64,000 nt of DNA from Dastarcus helophoroides (Eukaryota; Arthropoda; Insecta; Coleoptera; Bothrideridae), in contig CM053326.1 of the NCBI GenBank assembly GCA_028583605.1, forward strand, positions 8,812,587 to 8,876,586, given 5' to 3'. The notes below the pieces were generated by a model, which did no database searches, was not told where the DNA came from, and saw only the letters and a list, made by a program, of their open reading frames with translations. A program made the translations under genes and the position numbers. Shown here one piece after another: positions 44,536-56,988 of the stretch (the first letter of the stretch is position 1; the number at the start of each line of letters is the position of its first letter).

Positions 44536-44860
44536 AATTTACTTGCAAAGGGCAACCCCATTATGCCTTCAAAGCACCGCGAGTAGGATGCGGAATAGAT
44601 GGCGATGAACCGCCTTCTTAAAAAAGGATAGGTTGTAATTTTTGAAGAAAATTCCGTTCGGTAACGAATTCCATAGCTTGTAATTTCTATAGAAAAAAAA
44701 GAGTTTTCATAGACAGAAGTGTCCGACTGCCTTGTCTGCCTTAAAAATCTTACCCTTGGAGGGATCAATCCTATTAGTTCCGGCCAGCATCTCCCAAGAA
44801 AATACTTGCAGAAAAGAGATAAGTCACCAACCATCCGCCTGTGCTCTAGTGTTTCGAGAG
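44536..44860 (-). pseudogene. Jockey/CR1-like LINE 3' end, fragment
   Basis: Minus-strand frame includes VGDLSLFCKYFLGRCWPELI, then PPRVRFLRQTRQSD. This is the C-terminal region seen after the reverse transcriptase in insect Jockey/CR1 relatives. The 3' end matches the copies at 14921 and 36080. 5'-truncated, with frameshifts. Confidence 0.8.
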
Positions 44861-45008
44861 AATCGGCATCTTTTTATTTGCAGTATTCCTAAACTTCTCA
44901 ATAGATACCTCTAAAAATTTTATTAAAATTTAGTCTCATTAAAGGATGGCCGCTTTTGAGGGAAAAATAACGGGAGATTGCATTTGTCAAATTTGGACGT
45001 AAGTATTG

Positions 45009-45286
45009 ATCAATACTTGAGTAAACACTACTGCTAATTCACTAACACATTTGGGGAGTAAAAGCGACGCCGCTTTTAATCATGAATGTAAAACTTGCGG
45101 TCATATTCAGAAAATTTGGAAGAGTGTATTTTGCTGTATGGTGTATACAAAAATTCAAAGAGGTCCATTCATTAATCACATATCAGTTTTAAGCTACTTT
45201 TTTTCAATCATTACTCAAGTGAACACCACTACTGATTTTCTTACTCTTGAATATTAAACTTACAGTCATATGCAGAAAATTTACAA
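45009..45286. repeat. Degenerate direct duplication, about 200-bp offset
   Basis: CAATACTTGAGTAAACACTA with AACTTGCGGTCATATTCAGA (45009-45118) reappears as TCAAGTGAACACCACTACTG with AACTTACAGTCATATGCAGA (45215-45286). Confidence 0.55.
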
Positions 45287-47450
45287 GATTAACTTGGGGT
45301 CGTCAAGTGTATTATCACGTGATTAGTAAACAGCCACAAAGGAGGCAGCAACAAGAAAAAAATCACTACGGCTAAGTTTGTAAATTTTGATATTCTGTGT
45401 CTACATATTTATAACAAAATAATGCAAGATGAGACCTAGAATACAACAGCCAACTGAACGAAAGCAACCTACCAAAGAACAAGAAGAAAAGCAAATATTC
45501 CGAACCGTTTTAATTTTGCCTGAACCAAAGATTCGCAAAGCTAATAATTCACCACAACTTCCACACTTTGCTGCGTTTTTTTCTACCAATTAAACATTCT
45601 CAAATATTAGTCAAAAATTGACCTTAAAATTTACTTCAGATCATAAATCTCTAGTAACTTATTAGGTACGACTAAAAATAATCAAAATTACACGGCAAAG
45701 TCGTTGCAAAATAAAAAAAAACATAACCCTTATTAGCTTTAAGAGTTCATAAATTTGTTTACGATATTTTGTGAAGAGAAAACTGGAAGTTTAGCTTCTG
45801 TGTATACAATTCAGGAATTAATTATATAATCCAATCCAGATTGTAACCTGATTATAAAACGCAAAAAGCATATTAAGGAAAAGGGCTTTAAAAGGTCACA
45901 TAAAAGCGTGTGCTATCCCCGCATAAGAGTGCGGCCGTAAAATCTCGGTAATGCTTCCCGGGGCGGTTATGACTCAACTAGAGTGCAATCCGAGAGGGTT
46001 GGAAGTGGCCGGCCTCGTAAAACAAAGCCTTCCTCTGCCCACGGCGTACATTCTTTGGAAAGTGTTATGGCACTTCAGTTCATCAACACTCTTGCCTGGG
46101 GAAGTGCCGTTCTAAGAGCTTTCAAATACTTGCTTGGACGACAACACAGTAACCCGATATATTCTCTTTAAAGCAATCTTCACTTTGTTACGTTATCCAT
46201 CCGAAACTTACCTTTCCACTAATAGGGCTAAATTACCGTAATTCGTCTTTCAGAAAAAAATACTAAAAGAAAAATGATCTTGTTTGATGTCTCAGCACAG
46301 GGATATGCACAACATTCAGAATGTTATCTCTTTACATACTTTCTTCGGTATAGAAATCCTATGAATAAAATAAGCCAATATGTGTTGGGATATATGGGCA
46401 AAATAGTGATGGTTTAATTAGTATGTTATTAGGGGAGCCATTGCAAAGTACAATTTTATTTAAGGAGGTACTTGAAACACATCATGTATTGTGAAGTATT
46501 TCGTAGTACTGAAATGAAACCGATAAATTGTTCAAAACCATAAGTTAGGCATTGGTTTAATTTATCGTTGATTTTCCTGGTTAGACCAAACACCAGTTAT
46601 TTGGAATTATTGCATGTAGTAGTTAAACATATTTATATCAGAAATTTTTAGCATGTATGATGTTTAGATACCAACGGAAAACAGTGACAGCACAATTACA
46701 TACATGAGTTTTAACCCCAGTTTAGCCATTAGAAAATTCTCCTTTATAGGATATTTTGAAGGAGCAATTTTCCACAATATAATATAACAATTCTAATGGA
46801 AGTATGACTTCGCCTAAGAAGAACAATTTTCTTAAACTCTTGATTGGGGTTTCCTGGTCAAGATCATCGTTGGATAGGATGTTCAAATTCTTCGAACTCT
46901 AATTGTGACAGAATTCTATTGTTCGCTATCTTTTTTATGGTTTTATATGGGAGCACTTACCCTTGCCACTTTTGATATTGCCTTGTAATTTAAGACTGAA
47001 GACTGAAGCCATTGCCATTGACTTGTGTAAACCGCTGAATGTATATTGCACACGACGACCGTTGGTCGTGGTTTGATCTATTATTGGAAACACCAAAAAA
47101 ACACGACTTTTCTCCATAAAAATGATTATATCTTTGGCAATTTTGTACCAAATCGTATTATGGCTTTTGAAAGGAAGAAGAATTTCTTCTAGGCTACTTT
47201 TAGTTTGCGATTAACTTCAAAATTTGTCACTGAAAACTGTCAGTCAGTTATCATGCTACAGGTCGCAATTCTTAACCGACTTTTGCCATTATTATTTCTA
47301 TCGATTTAGAATTCCTCAGAACAGAACCCTATTAATTTTAAAAAATGATTGGTCAAATGGTTTAAATATTATTAAAAAAAAAGTTAGTTAGTAGATATAT
47401 CATGGAGATTCTATGCCAAATGACGTAACAGCAGCTTTGGATGGAATGTC
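45287..47450. other. Intergenic; GC-richer island at 45900-46170
   Basis: The island at about 45900-46170 is clearly richer in G+C than the flanks and has an open frame of 62 codons (45983-46171), as well as other open frames on both strands. No family is recognised and no splice context is convincing. The rest is AT-rich without features. Confidence 0.35.
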
Positions 47451-47464
47451 GCCGAAAAAAGTAT

Positions 47465-47974
47465 AGGGGCGAGAGATGTTGGGTATCAAATAAAGGGGCA
47501 TGGCGTGTAGAACAAGATGGCGACAACGAAGTATATCAATCGGAACTTATTCAGAAAAATTTAAATAAAACGAACTTGTTACGTAGCTCCGGAGCATTTT
47601 GCGTATAAAATGAAAAAGCGTAACGTCTAGAACAAGATGGTGGCAACAAAATATGCCAATAGGCCAAATTTAAAAAAGGCGGTACATAAAACGACCAATT
47701 ACGCTAGCTCCGGAGCGTGTTGGATATCAATAAAAGGTCATAACGTAGTGAAATAAAATGACTGCAACGAAGTGTGCCAATAAGGCCTCATTTGGAAAAA
47801 TGTAAATAAAATGACCAATTATGCAGCGATTTTGCTGCGCGGCTGTGCAAGATGGCGGCAAATAAACCGACCAAATTATTCAGCAATGTTGCTGTTTGAC
47901 CCTGCAAGATCAAGACAACAGGGTAGGCCAAAAGGGCCTTATTTAGAAAAATATTGTTAAAATAACCAATTATG
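47465..47974 (+). repeat. Satellite-like tandem repeat, period about 120 bp
   Basis: Four to five diverged units start near 47465, 47582, 47701, 47823 (short) and 47881. Shared words are GTAGCTCCGGAGC, ATAACGT-TAGAACAAGATGG, GCAACGAAGTGTGCCAATA and AAATAAAATGACCAATTA. Units vary from about 60 to 122 bp through deletions. No ORF. Confidence 0.85.
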
Positions 47975-48682
47975 CATCGACGTTGTAAGTGCGTCTAAGT
48001 GTCTGAGGGGCATTGCTGCATGGTGCTTCGTAGCTGAGTCAGGGTGGCACATTCTTGTTCAAAATTATGTTTTCTCCCCTCTAATAAAATGCAGCGTAAT
48101 TTGTAAATTCTATCTCGAAATACGTCAACATCACGTAATTTTCACATTAGGTACAGCGAATATCTTGCTGCCTTCAGAAATAAACATCCAGAAAGATCAA
48201 ATTTTGCAAAGCATCTATTAGAGACATAACATAAACTTTCAAGCACGAACACAGTAGAAGTATTTCAATATTTGCAATAATACCAAAACACTTAATTTCT
48301 TGGAAGCCATAGAAATTCACAAATATTTACAATCCAGTCAATTTACACTTATGAACGAGCAGCTTAATCTTCTGAAAACTCCTCTTATTGGAGCTTTGGA
48401 GAAGAATTCGGATTAGACGGAATATTCTTAGCAATCTGTGATCCATGCAGCTTGTTAGTATGACAGCGGATAAACAAATTGTTGGTGTAACCGCCTATAA
48501 TGCTGTAAAGTGAGACCCGGTTCAGCCGTAGCAAATATTTATAGAAATATCGTGGAATTTTTAATATCTGTAGTTGTTTTATCTCATGACTATAAGAAAC
48601 AGAAATAAAAGTATAGCTGTATTATAATTGTCATGGAAATACAACCTGCACACATTACACACTGACGATTAGCTGTCAATAT

Positions 48683-49097
48683 TGTAACGAAATGTAAATT
48701 GTAGAATTTAGTACATAAGAAAAGTTTCTAGAAAGATCTGATAAGGGGAAAGCGGCCGCGATAACGAAACAAACGACAGATAAGCGTTTCAGAAATTTCG
48801 GCAAACGATAAGCCTTATCTGCCAAAAACTTCTAAAACCTGGGGGCCAAAACTATATAAGGCGGTCAGCTTTTCCTCGAGTCAGTTAGTTAGAGTCGGTG
48901 TAGTTAATTAACTAGTAAGTTCGCAGTTAGAAGTCAATAAGTGAGTTAATTGTTCAGTTGTAGTGATCCGAGTTGAGTTTGAAAATAAAGTGGGTGTTAT
49001 TCAATTCATCATGTTAATCAATTCGAACGGATCTTTGTGATAAGTTTACTAAGCAAGATATTTATTACTTATCACCAAAACATTTTTAGTTAGGCCA
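48683..49097 (+). mobile_element. Possible solo LTR (415 bp), Gypsy-like
   Basis: Candidate ends TGTAACGA and TAGGCCA, with ATAT on both sides (48679-48682, 49098-49101). Inside is a textbook insect core promoter and a downstream AATAAA (48984-48989), the order found in LTRs. The 4-bp repeat is AT only and could be chance. No internal retroelement sequence is adjacent. Confidence 0.45.
48853..48888 (+). promoter_or_regulatory. TATA box and initiator
   Basis: TATATAAG at 48853-48860 is followed 30 bp later by TCAGTTAG at 48881-48888. This matches the arthropod TCAGT initiator at the right distance. Confidence 0.6.
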
Positions 49098-49419
49098 ATA
49101 TAACTGTGAAACGCATATAATATGTGGCATAAAGAATGTTTACATTAGGAATGGGTTTGAAGACAAAAGTAAATTTTTATTTTACTTATTTATTATTTGT
49201 TTGTATATTTTATTTTTATGTGTTGGGCTTGAAGAAAAACTTTCTATTTTTTGCAAAAAAAATAACTTTAAACTATAAAACCAATTCTCGTGGTGTTCAC
49301 TTTTGGTTTTACCAACGGCTTTTGCTTTGTATGCGTATGGGTTATAGGCTATAAATTCGCCACACAGAAGTTTATTTTTTTAAACCATTCTCAAATTATA
49401 AAAATTTAATTAAAAAATA

Positions 49420-49612
49420 ATTTCCATGTCTAATTTTGTTCTTCTCTATTTGATTTTTCTTCTATTCTGTGTAAAAGAAACTAACCTATTTCGATCAGGT
49501 GTCATGAAGTTACGTTTTAAGAATTTATATATCACGTAGTCATAATTCAAGGAATTCTTTAATTGATAATGTTGTCAACTTTCATTAAAAAAAATTTAAA
49601 TATCACAAAAAT
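49420..49612 (+). mobile_element. Right-arm fragment of the hammerhead-family foldback
   Basis: Matches 13155-13340: CCATGTCTAATTTT, TATTCTGTGTAAAAGAAACT, TGTCATGAAGTTACGTTTT, ATCACGTAGTCA and GTTGTCAACTTTCATT. It stops before the CCCAG terminal motif and lacks the hammerhead part. Confidence 0.75.
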
Positions 49613-49964
49613 TGCTACAAAACTTTGAAACTTGACTTTCAGTTTGAAGTTTTTAGAAAAAAAGTAAACATTCAAAATGTAAGGTGAAATTTTTACATGC
49701 AAGGAAGTTAAAAAAATATATATTCAATTTATATGCTTTAATTTTTTTCTTTCAATTTTATGTTTATAATCAATATCTTAAAAAAACATAAGCTACGTCT
49801 ACAGGCTTTCCATTAATGTAAGTTGAAATTTGAAAAAAATAACTAGGAATTTATTAGAAACAGTCTCAGTCAAAGGTTTAATATTGGGAGTTGAAGAACA
49901 AAATTTTGAGGATTTCTGTTTTTAATAAGTGTGCTCCTGACTAAACTTCATCTTAAGCAAATTA

Positions 49965-50350
49965 TTCATATTTTTTTTGCAACAATGGTGTCTTCCCTAA
50001 CAACTGAAAATCTGCTGGATTAAAGCCTGTTTCTAAAAAAGGAAGAAAGAAAGATGGTCCTATATTTTGATATCCCTTATCTCCAAAGTGATGGAAAAGG
50101 TTATTAACGTGGAAATATCTGAAGGAAAATACAGTTTCAGACAACAATGATCAACTGACCATCTCCTCGGCATATATTACGCATGTTTGGAACTCAATTA
50201 TAGAGAAATTTGATGAAGCTGGGATTGAAACATCGGATATCTCAAAGGCCTTGGACAAAGTGCGATACCGAGCTCTTCTCACCAAATTAACATCTTATAG
50301 CATACTACCGTGTTTCTGTTATTTGTTTTATCGCTAACATCTCTTTAGGT
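49965..50350 (+). pseudogene. LINE reverse transcriptase fragment
   Basis: Plus-strand pieces in order: GVFPNN, LKPVSKKGRKK, LISKVMEKVIN, then ITHVWNSIIEKFDEAGIETS and DISKALDKVRYRALLTKLTS. These match the finger and first palm motifs of the same Jockey/CR1-like family as 14921-16700. The usual DISKAFDRV is preserved apart from F to L. Several stops and frameshifts. It is followed directly by the solo LTR at 50422. Confidence 0.8.
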
Positions 50351-50421
50351 CGTTGTTGATGTGTCATCCCATTTGAAACAGTTACGATTAATGCAATTAA
50401 TTAAAATATAGCTACGCCGAT

Positions 50422-52144
50422 TGTTACGGAATTTTTCCCCAATGAAGGAGTCGTGGCTCAGTATTTTTAATTTACGCCACTATCAATATGAATATAATGA
50501 AATAATTTCCTTCACTATCGACGGCTAGCGTTGGGAAAAGAGCAAGAGCCTCTTCTTATTACAGGCTGGGAGTCAGTACACCCCTGTGAGGAACCCCTCG
50601 TTTGGGCCGATGTGATAATCTAGTGAGTGGAAAACTTTCCAAAAATTTACAAATCCGGATCTCAGGAGTGAAAATATTTCCAAGTCCAAGATTCCGCTTA
50701 AATAGAATCAAATTTGGTAATTGCGCGGCACGGCGGCTAAAGAATACCAAAAAGGGGGCGCCAGGTGATTTTGAATCACGCAATTTACCTAACGGAGACG
50801 TAGAAAAATCACGAAAATATACCTAAAACGGAAGCTAGACAACACACTCCTAGATGGCGTAGTTCCCGGTAGCGACGCGTCTCGTTGCCACTCTCTCTCT
50901 GTGATCCTACCTTGTTGAGAGTGTTGCCGTCTATGGTTTAACCTTACAATTAAGAAAAATAATTCTTAGAACCAATAAAACAAAGTATTTCAAAGACAGA
51001 AGTTCAGGTGTATTGTACTTTTTTTAAAAAAATTAACAATTTACGCACACGAGGTAAGTGTATCTCCCACAAAATTTCTTAGTCCGATCTTAGGTTAAAA
51101 TTCTTGACACTATTTATGTGAAAGAAAGTGGGCACTTTGTTCCGTACAGTTTTTTTTTTTTTTCAAAAGCTGGTAAAATTTACCTTTGAAATATATTTAA
51201 CATTCTCGATTCATGAATACAAATTTTAAATTCCTGTTACGTTTTAGCATAAACAAGAGCAGAATTAACACTGGCTGGACATAAGCCCACCAGAAAATGC
51301 TAAGTAAACAAACGAAAAAAAGGGCTGTAGGTAATATATCAAAATCGTATAATAATTTAGGTAAAATCCAAATGACTGACACATATCTGGTTCCAACTAA
51401 GCTGAAACAATTCCCACGTAATAATATGGAAAAGCGGTACTTAAGTGATCGTCGCGAAGGGTCCCAGGTCGACGGGGATGCTTATACTCCGTGGGGCCAC
51501 TGAGTAGGTTCACAAGAACTCACTTCACCGAAGTCTTCGAATGCCCACACTTGGAGGTTTCCACGAGACGGTGACTACTCCTTTGGAACTCCTCGTGTCT
51601 CTACACAGGTCGTGATTGAAAGATCAGAAATGGATCCAAAATAAATATGGCAAGGATCTCAAAATAAAGCTGGTAAGGATCCCAAAATAAAATTGACAAG
51701 GATCCCAACCGAAAAAGCCTGTAAAGATTGAGAAAATAGGATTAACCCTCCAAATACTGAGGATTGAGGGGCACATACTCATACCTTGGTTATTGGTCGA
51801 CTCTGCCGCGTGCTTGGGGAGCACCTCTCTGCTTATTCCGGAAAAACCGGAACCATCTGAGGCTTAGTTCTGACACAGTAACACTACGAGATACAATAGC
51901 CCCAGACGGTCCGAAGATGGGTCACAGTAAATCCCCTAAGGAAAAGACACCCAGGATCCACTTGGATAAACCTGCAACCGCACCTTTTGAAGGATGACAC
52001 CCAAGTGAACGACAAGAAAGAAGATGGCCAATTTCTCCCAGACCAAGACTGACAGAAGATATGCCAGCCCATACAAAACCATCAGCTTTATGTTTGGTGG
52101 CTTAGCCACAAGCACTATCTCTACTGAAAATTTAAACCGTAACA
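50422..52144 (-). mobile_element. Solo LTR, copy 2 (1.72 kb)
   Basis: Runs from TGTTACGGAATTTTTCCCCA to TTTAAACCGTAACA, matching the LTR at 27397-28905. No primer-binding site, polypurine tract or internal sequence adjoins either end, so it is solo. The flanks CGAT and AGAT do not give a clean target duplication. A 23-bp unit beginning GGATC-CAAAATAAA is present three times (51632-51699). Orientation minus follows from copy 1. ORFs within it (50559-50826, 51884-52145) are not genes. Confidence 0.82.
51632..51699. repeat. Three tandem 23-bp units inside the LTR
   Basis: Units begin GGATCCAAAATAAATATGG, GGATCTCAAAATAAAGCTGG and GGATCCCAAAATAAAATTG. Copy 1 of the LTR has two. Confidence 0.85.
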
Positions 52145-52337
52145 AGATAAAAGTAAAAGTAGCCTAATGTCGCTCTTTTTCTTCAACAGACCATTATTAT
52201 ACTTCAGATAGACTTAATAAACAACAAATACAGATGATTAATCGATATATCGATATTCTTAAATGGGGAAGAAAAAAGATGGTCGATTCCAACGTCTCAA
52301 AAGCTCGGGTCGCTGTTTTCTCTAAGAAAACATCAAG

Positions 52338-53940
52338 GGCTTACACGGGATAGTAACCTGCGATAGCACTTGCGAGAGCAACTTGTGAGAGCGTTTACAC
52401 TTAAGCAAATTTTTAAAAGCAAATGCTCTCAGCAAGCCCTTCCTGCACTATCCAGACACTACTGTCTGCAAGTTGTTGCATGGCCGTTTACATGGTACAG
52501 TGAGTCGTGCAAGCTAGAGTGCCGCAAGTATAATTTTATTTCTTGGCGCTATTCCACTCTAAACCCTCGCTGAGTAATTAATTGTCTTTGTGCTTGCTTA
52601 AATAGTAGTTTAAAGTGTTTACCCCATTGTATTGTTCTAATTAAAGGATTGCTTTTGATAATATCTACGTAGCCTAAAAAATGTCTCGTCATAGATAGAT
52701 GTTGCAGAATGCAGGAAAATATCGAGAAGGTCCTAAAAGAAGAATTTTGGTTAAGTAGTGGATTGCAAGAAGGCATTTACTGAAGAATAAAAAGTCTTAT
52801 AAAAACCATATTCATTTAAAAAAAAAACCAGTGACTTATTGTGTTTTATTTTTTCCTTCATTAAAAATTTTCAAGAACATGCTAATCGAAAACCCTTCGC
52901 CATACGAAAAAGTCAAAGGAACAATTTTTACCTGAAAATCTGAAATAGTTTATGAAGTTGTGCCTATTTAAAAAAAAGTTGCAGCTTAGTAATTTTTTTC
53001 GCTAAGAATAAATAGAGACATGTTAGGTGTGGATGTCACTGATAGAAGTAGACCAAATATTTTATTGCAAATAATGCGTTTTTATACCTAGTTATTATCT
53101 GCCAAAGTTGCAAAAAAATATTTCAAGAGGTGTCAACGTAGTTACGGAAAGATCAATTTTTTTCTTAATTCTCAACAGACTGTATTTTAAAAACAAAGCG
53201 GTGCCGGATCTATGTTGATATAAACTTTTTTTCTTAAAATTACCCAAGGCATATCTTCTTTAAGCTTCTTAAAAATAGCAACCACGTATCTTCATTCTCA
53301 ATAAATAATTTTAGCAAAATTATTAAAATAACCTCTTTTACATATAAACCTATAAGTAATTGACTATACGTATGTAATTGGAAAGAAAGCTCTTTCAAAA
53401 TTTGTATAAAGCCAAGAAAAGAATCTTAAATGTAGCTTGTTGTAGTATGGTTGTTAAAAAAAGATTATTTAATAGTATTATTTCCAAATTCTCTATAAAG
53501 AAGTACTTGAATAACGTATTTTTTAAACCTCTTGCATAATTATTGATAAAAAAAAAGAAAGTCAATTTTTTTCTAGTTTCTTTCAATAAATCAAAAATAA
53601 TTAACTTTTCTTTAGGTTTATTTTTCATATATTATGCAGTAATAAAATAAGAAACTTCGCCTTAATTTTAAACCTATAAACGAGTATTTCTGCCTCCAAA
53701 TATACGACTTGCACAACCCACTTGCCGACAACTTACAGCAAATTGGAAATAAATCTGAACTTGGTAGGACGCTCTCCACGGTTGTTTACATGTGCAAGTA
53801 ATTATTGCGGCAAGCACTTGCTGCAAGTTTTACGACTTGCTCTGGGAGCACTCTGAGAGACTGTTTACACTACGCAAGTTGGCTGGAAGTACTCTCAGAC
53901 ATCTACTTGCGATAATTTTACTTGCTCGTGTAAATGGCAC
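52338..53940. mobile_element. TIR element with GTTTACAC/CAAGT subterminal motifs (1.6 kb)
   Basis: The left end GGGCTTACACGGGATAGTAA and the right end, mirrored as GTGCCATTTACACGAGCAAG, are imperfect inverted repeats. They continue to GCGATAGCACTTGCGAG and ATCGCAAGTAG blocks. Multiple GTTTACA(C/T) and CAAGT/ACTTG words lie in both 250-bp ends. Such ends (rich in TTTACACG and CAAGTxxCTTG) occur in PIF/Harbinger-like elements. Inside, near 52730-52780, a broken plus-strand frame reads PKRRILVK then a stop then WIARRHLLKN, faintly like the RR-W-RPW---R motif of Harbinger proteins. Superfamily uncertain. Confidence 0.55.
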
Positions 53941-56900
53941 ATAATACAACAGCGTCCTTATGGATGGTTAAATACTTCCTGTGAGATCTAATGTGTCTCT
54001 CCTAGAAGGGAATGCGAGCCCTAAATTCTCTTGAAACGAGCATGTGCAACCTTCAGAAGCTGGCCTTATTTTTTAGAGCTAAAAACTTCAAATTCAAAAT
54101 GAAATTTTAGGATTAACATTTAAAAGAAAATCGACCATGAAATAGAAATTTTAAACAATACAAGTTTTAAAACCATAAGTACCAGTCGTGATAAGAAGTA
54201 TCGCATTAGTAAGTTCTTGTTGATTGTTCTGAAGTTTTGTTATTAGTAGTAGTTATTAGTACAGCTCACTTGACGAATCCTTTAAGGTAATCAAGAGAGT
54301 TGGTCATTTCAGTATAGTTTGTTTTTTTCCTAAAAATTTAAATTATGCCGCTACGGCAATAAAAGAACATATTAGTTTACATCTTGGTATTTCTTGTATT
54401 GAATTCGCCGAGAAGAGTGCACCATTTTCATTATTTAGTTATAAATTTTCATTAATATTTGGCTTTTTATAGTTACTTTACCTAAGTCCTTGTGTACTTA
54501 TACGACTAAGTAATTTTGTTGTTGCAGTGACCGTATCATATTGATAATAGCCAAGAAGGGCCAAAACCGGTCTGCAGTTGTTAATTATTTTAAACTAAAA
54601 AATAGTGGGCGTTCCACTTTTAATGGGAAATATAGTTTCAGCCTTTTATCTGGTAAGAAAATCCAAGACACTAGGTTTTTCATGCCCCTGATTCTGAGTT
54701 AAACTGCCCATTTGTTAATTATCGATTGAAAGCAATCGACTCTTCAACACCCTATAGTGATATCGGTTCAAATCTCTCATAAAGCTAAGAAGTCCGATCA
54801 AGCATGTTATAAGCTTTTGAGTTTCCATTTGATACAATAAAGAAAAAAGCAAATAGGAGCTACAAATATTTGTGAGGTATTAGCACCATATTTCTCTCAT
54901 CATAACTCAATTTTATTGCGTGCGTTGCCTGCCACAAGGGATATTGGAAATGAACAAATAAAAAGTCAAACAATCGAAGCGAAGTGAATTGCCAACAAAT
55001 CAAATCAGAGTGGAGTTAAAGTATGAGATTGAAAAACGTACCTTTGTCTGAAATGTTCAATATGGGATCCGTAAGGCGATTGCTATGGTCGCTTGGGTTG
55101 AAAAGTCTATTGTGCCCAATATTTCACGCAGCTTCGCTTCATTCTACTTTGATTTGCTCAAATTGAAAGAAATTATCTCCTTTATAGCAAACCGCCTTTA
55201 GGTCACATTTAGATGAAGTATTTCTTTGATAAAACTTTTGTTCTGACTTCGTTAAATCTCGAAGTAACGGAAAAATCAACTCTCTTAAGAAAATGCAAAT
55301 CGTCAATTTCTGCTATTCTGTAATACGCTTTGTATTTCCCTTGGGTCGTACATTTTAAACAAAACGGCTTTGTTGCGTATTTCAAATGTTACAAGCTGCA
55401 AATTTAGCACTACCAAAGTAATATTGAATTTGCAACATTTGCAGCACTGATTTGATACTGGAGAACTAATGAGTTATATAGAAGATTACTTAAGTTTTAA
55501 TATTGTTGTTTATTTATTTAATAGTAAGCTATGAATATATTTTCATTTTATTGCAAAAAAATATATATAAGCTGCATGCTACCAAACAATATAAATCAGA
55601 AATATGCAGTAGACAAAGATTAAATTACTAGTCCATATCAGCACAAATTTCTGAAAAATAATCGATTACTGACGAATCTTCGAATGATTCTTGATACAGC
55701 CCACATTTAATTTCTTAACGCAGCATCTTGAGACAATGTTCTGTTTCATATTACACATTTTTTTAGAAAGTTCGTTTTCTTGCCGTAATTTCAATATCAA
55801 GTGCGAAATTCATGCCGAAGTCCTTTTCCAATTCTTTGTTTTAGTGTCTTTTTTTTTAAGTTAAGAGGGACTGAAGTATTGTAATTTGTCTTTTAGTTTT
55901 GGCTAAAAAATTTGAAAAAATATTATTTCCAAAATATTTCAGAGCTTGAATTTGTAGTATAACCAATAACCTCCCTTTGGCTCGCAGCACTAACCAAATT
56001 CTATTAAATAATACAACTTATATCAGTTGGCGCAAAACTTGTATTTTTGAAATACGTCAGCGAATTATGGACCATTTTCTTAGTCGACTAAAAATGGAAA
56101 AATATTTTAAAAACACTTTATTTTTGATTCAAGAGAAACTAAGTGAAATAAAGTGAAAAATGACAGTGAAATCAGTCCGAAACGCAATGTCGCACGTGCA
56201 GTAATTTGCAGTCATTACGGCAAGTGCTAAATGAACACTTTAATCACACGCATTCCAATGAATGATGTTTTGGCTCTTCATCTTCTTTGGCATATTTTAC
56301 TTACAAATTGTGCAAAAATCGATGTTTTCTTCCACGTTACGATAGGTCTCTTTTGTAGTGTCTTCGAAGCGACGCAATATGACGAATTAATTTCTCGAAT
56401 GTTCGAAATGTATAAATAAATAATGTATATAATTAATATGTTCGTTTCTTTTTTAAAAATGTATTCTTACATCTGAAAAATTAATATTATATCAAAAAGC
56501 TATTAGAAATTTTCGAAAAACCAATGTTGTGTAAACATTTTGCAAAAAAAATCACTTGTATTCTTGAATGCACGAAGTTAGCTTGTGAAATGTAAATAAT
56601 TGGGGGATTCATAGTTTCCCAAAAAAAGTGGTCTAATTTCCCGAATAGTCTTTTTTACAATGTAGCAGCATATGAGTCTCACAATGGAAATTCAGTGCAA
56701 ACATTTCGTATCCGTATCAAAAGCCTAAGGTTCCGCGAATATTATGAACATATTTATCTGAGCTGGTTCTCGAAAAACGTGGGTGAAAAAGAAAAAAATT
56801 ACCATTGAAGCGAGGTAGCAGTGCGTGTAGGACTGAACTTTTCAAGAAAAAATTAGCATGAGGTGATCTAATGACTGGTATCTGCAACTGTCTACCATTA

Positions 56901-56988
56901 GTAGGAAAAAACATGATGCTGGTCCGCAATTTCCCGTTGTCCATTATACCCCTGTTTCCCCTACAATTTTAAACGCGTAGTTTCGCGT
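53941..56988. other. Intergenic, no recognised gene
   Basis: AT-rich with short ORFs only (56231-56419, minus 56717-56944), none recognised. A GGGCCAAAACCGGTCTGCAG word near 54563 recalls retroelement tails, but nothing adjoining supports that. Confidence 0.4.

Noticed and set aside
44265..44586. Overlapping 72- and 84-codon ORFs as a gene
   Set aside because: Two frames open over the same bases, with no splice context or recognised motif.
45983..46171. GC-rich 62-codon ORF as an exon
   Set aside because: Several frames on both strands are open, and neither acceptor nor donor is convincing. Left as an unexplained GC island.
54770..54800. GGTTCAAATCT box B-like word as a tRNA gene
   Set aside because: No box A at the right distance and no cloverleaf could be drawn.
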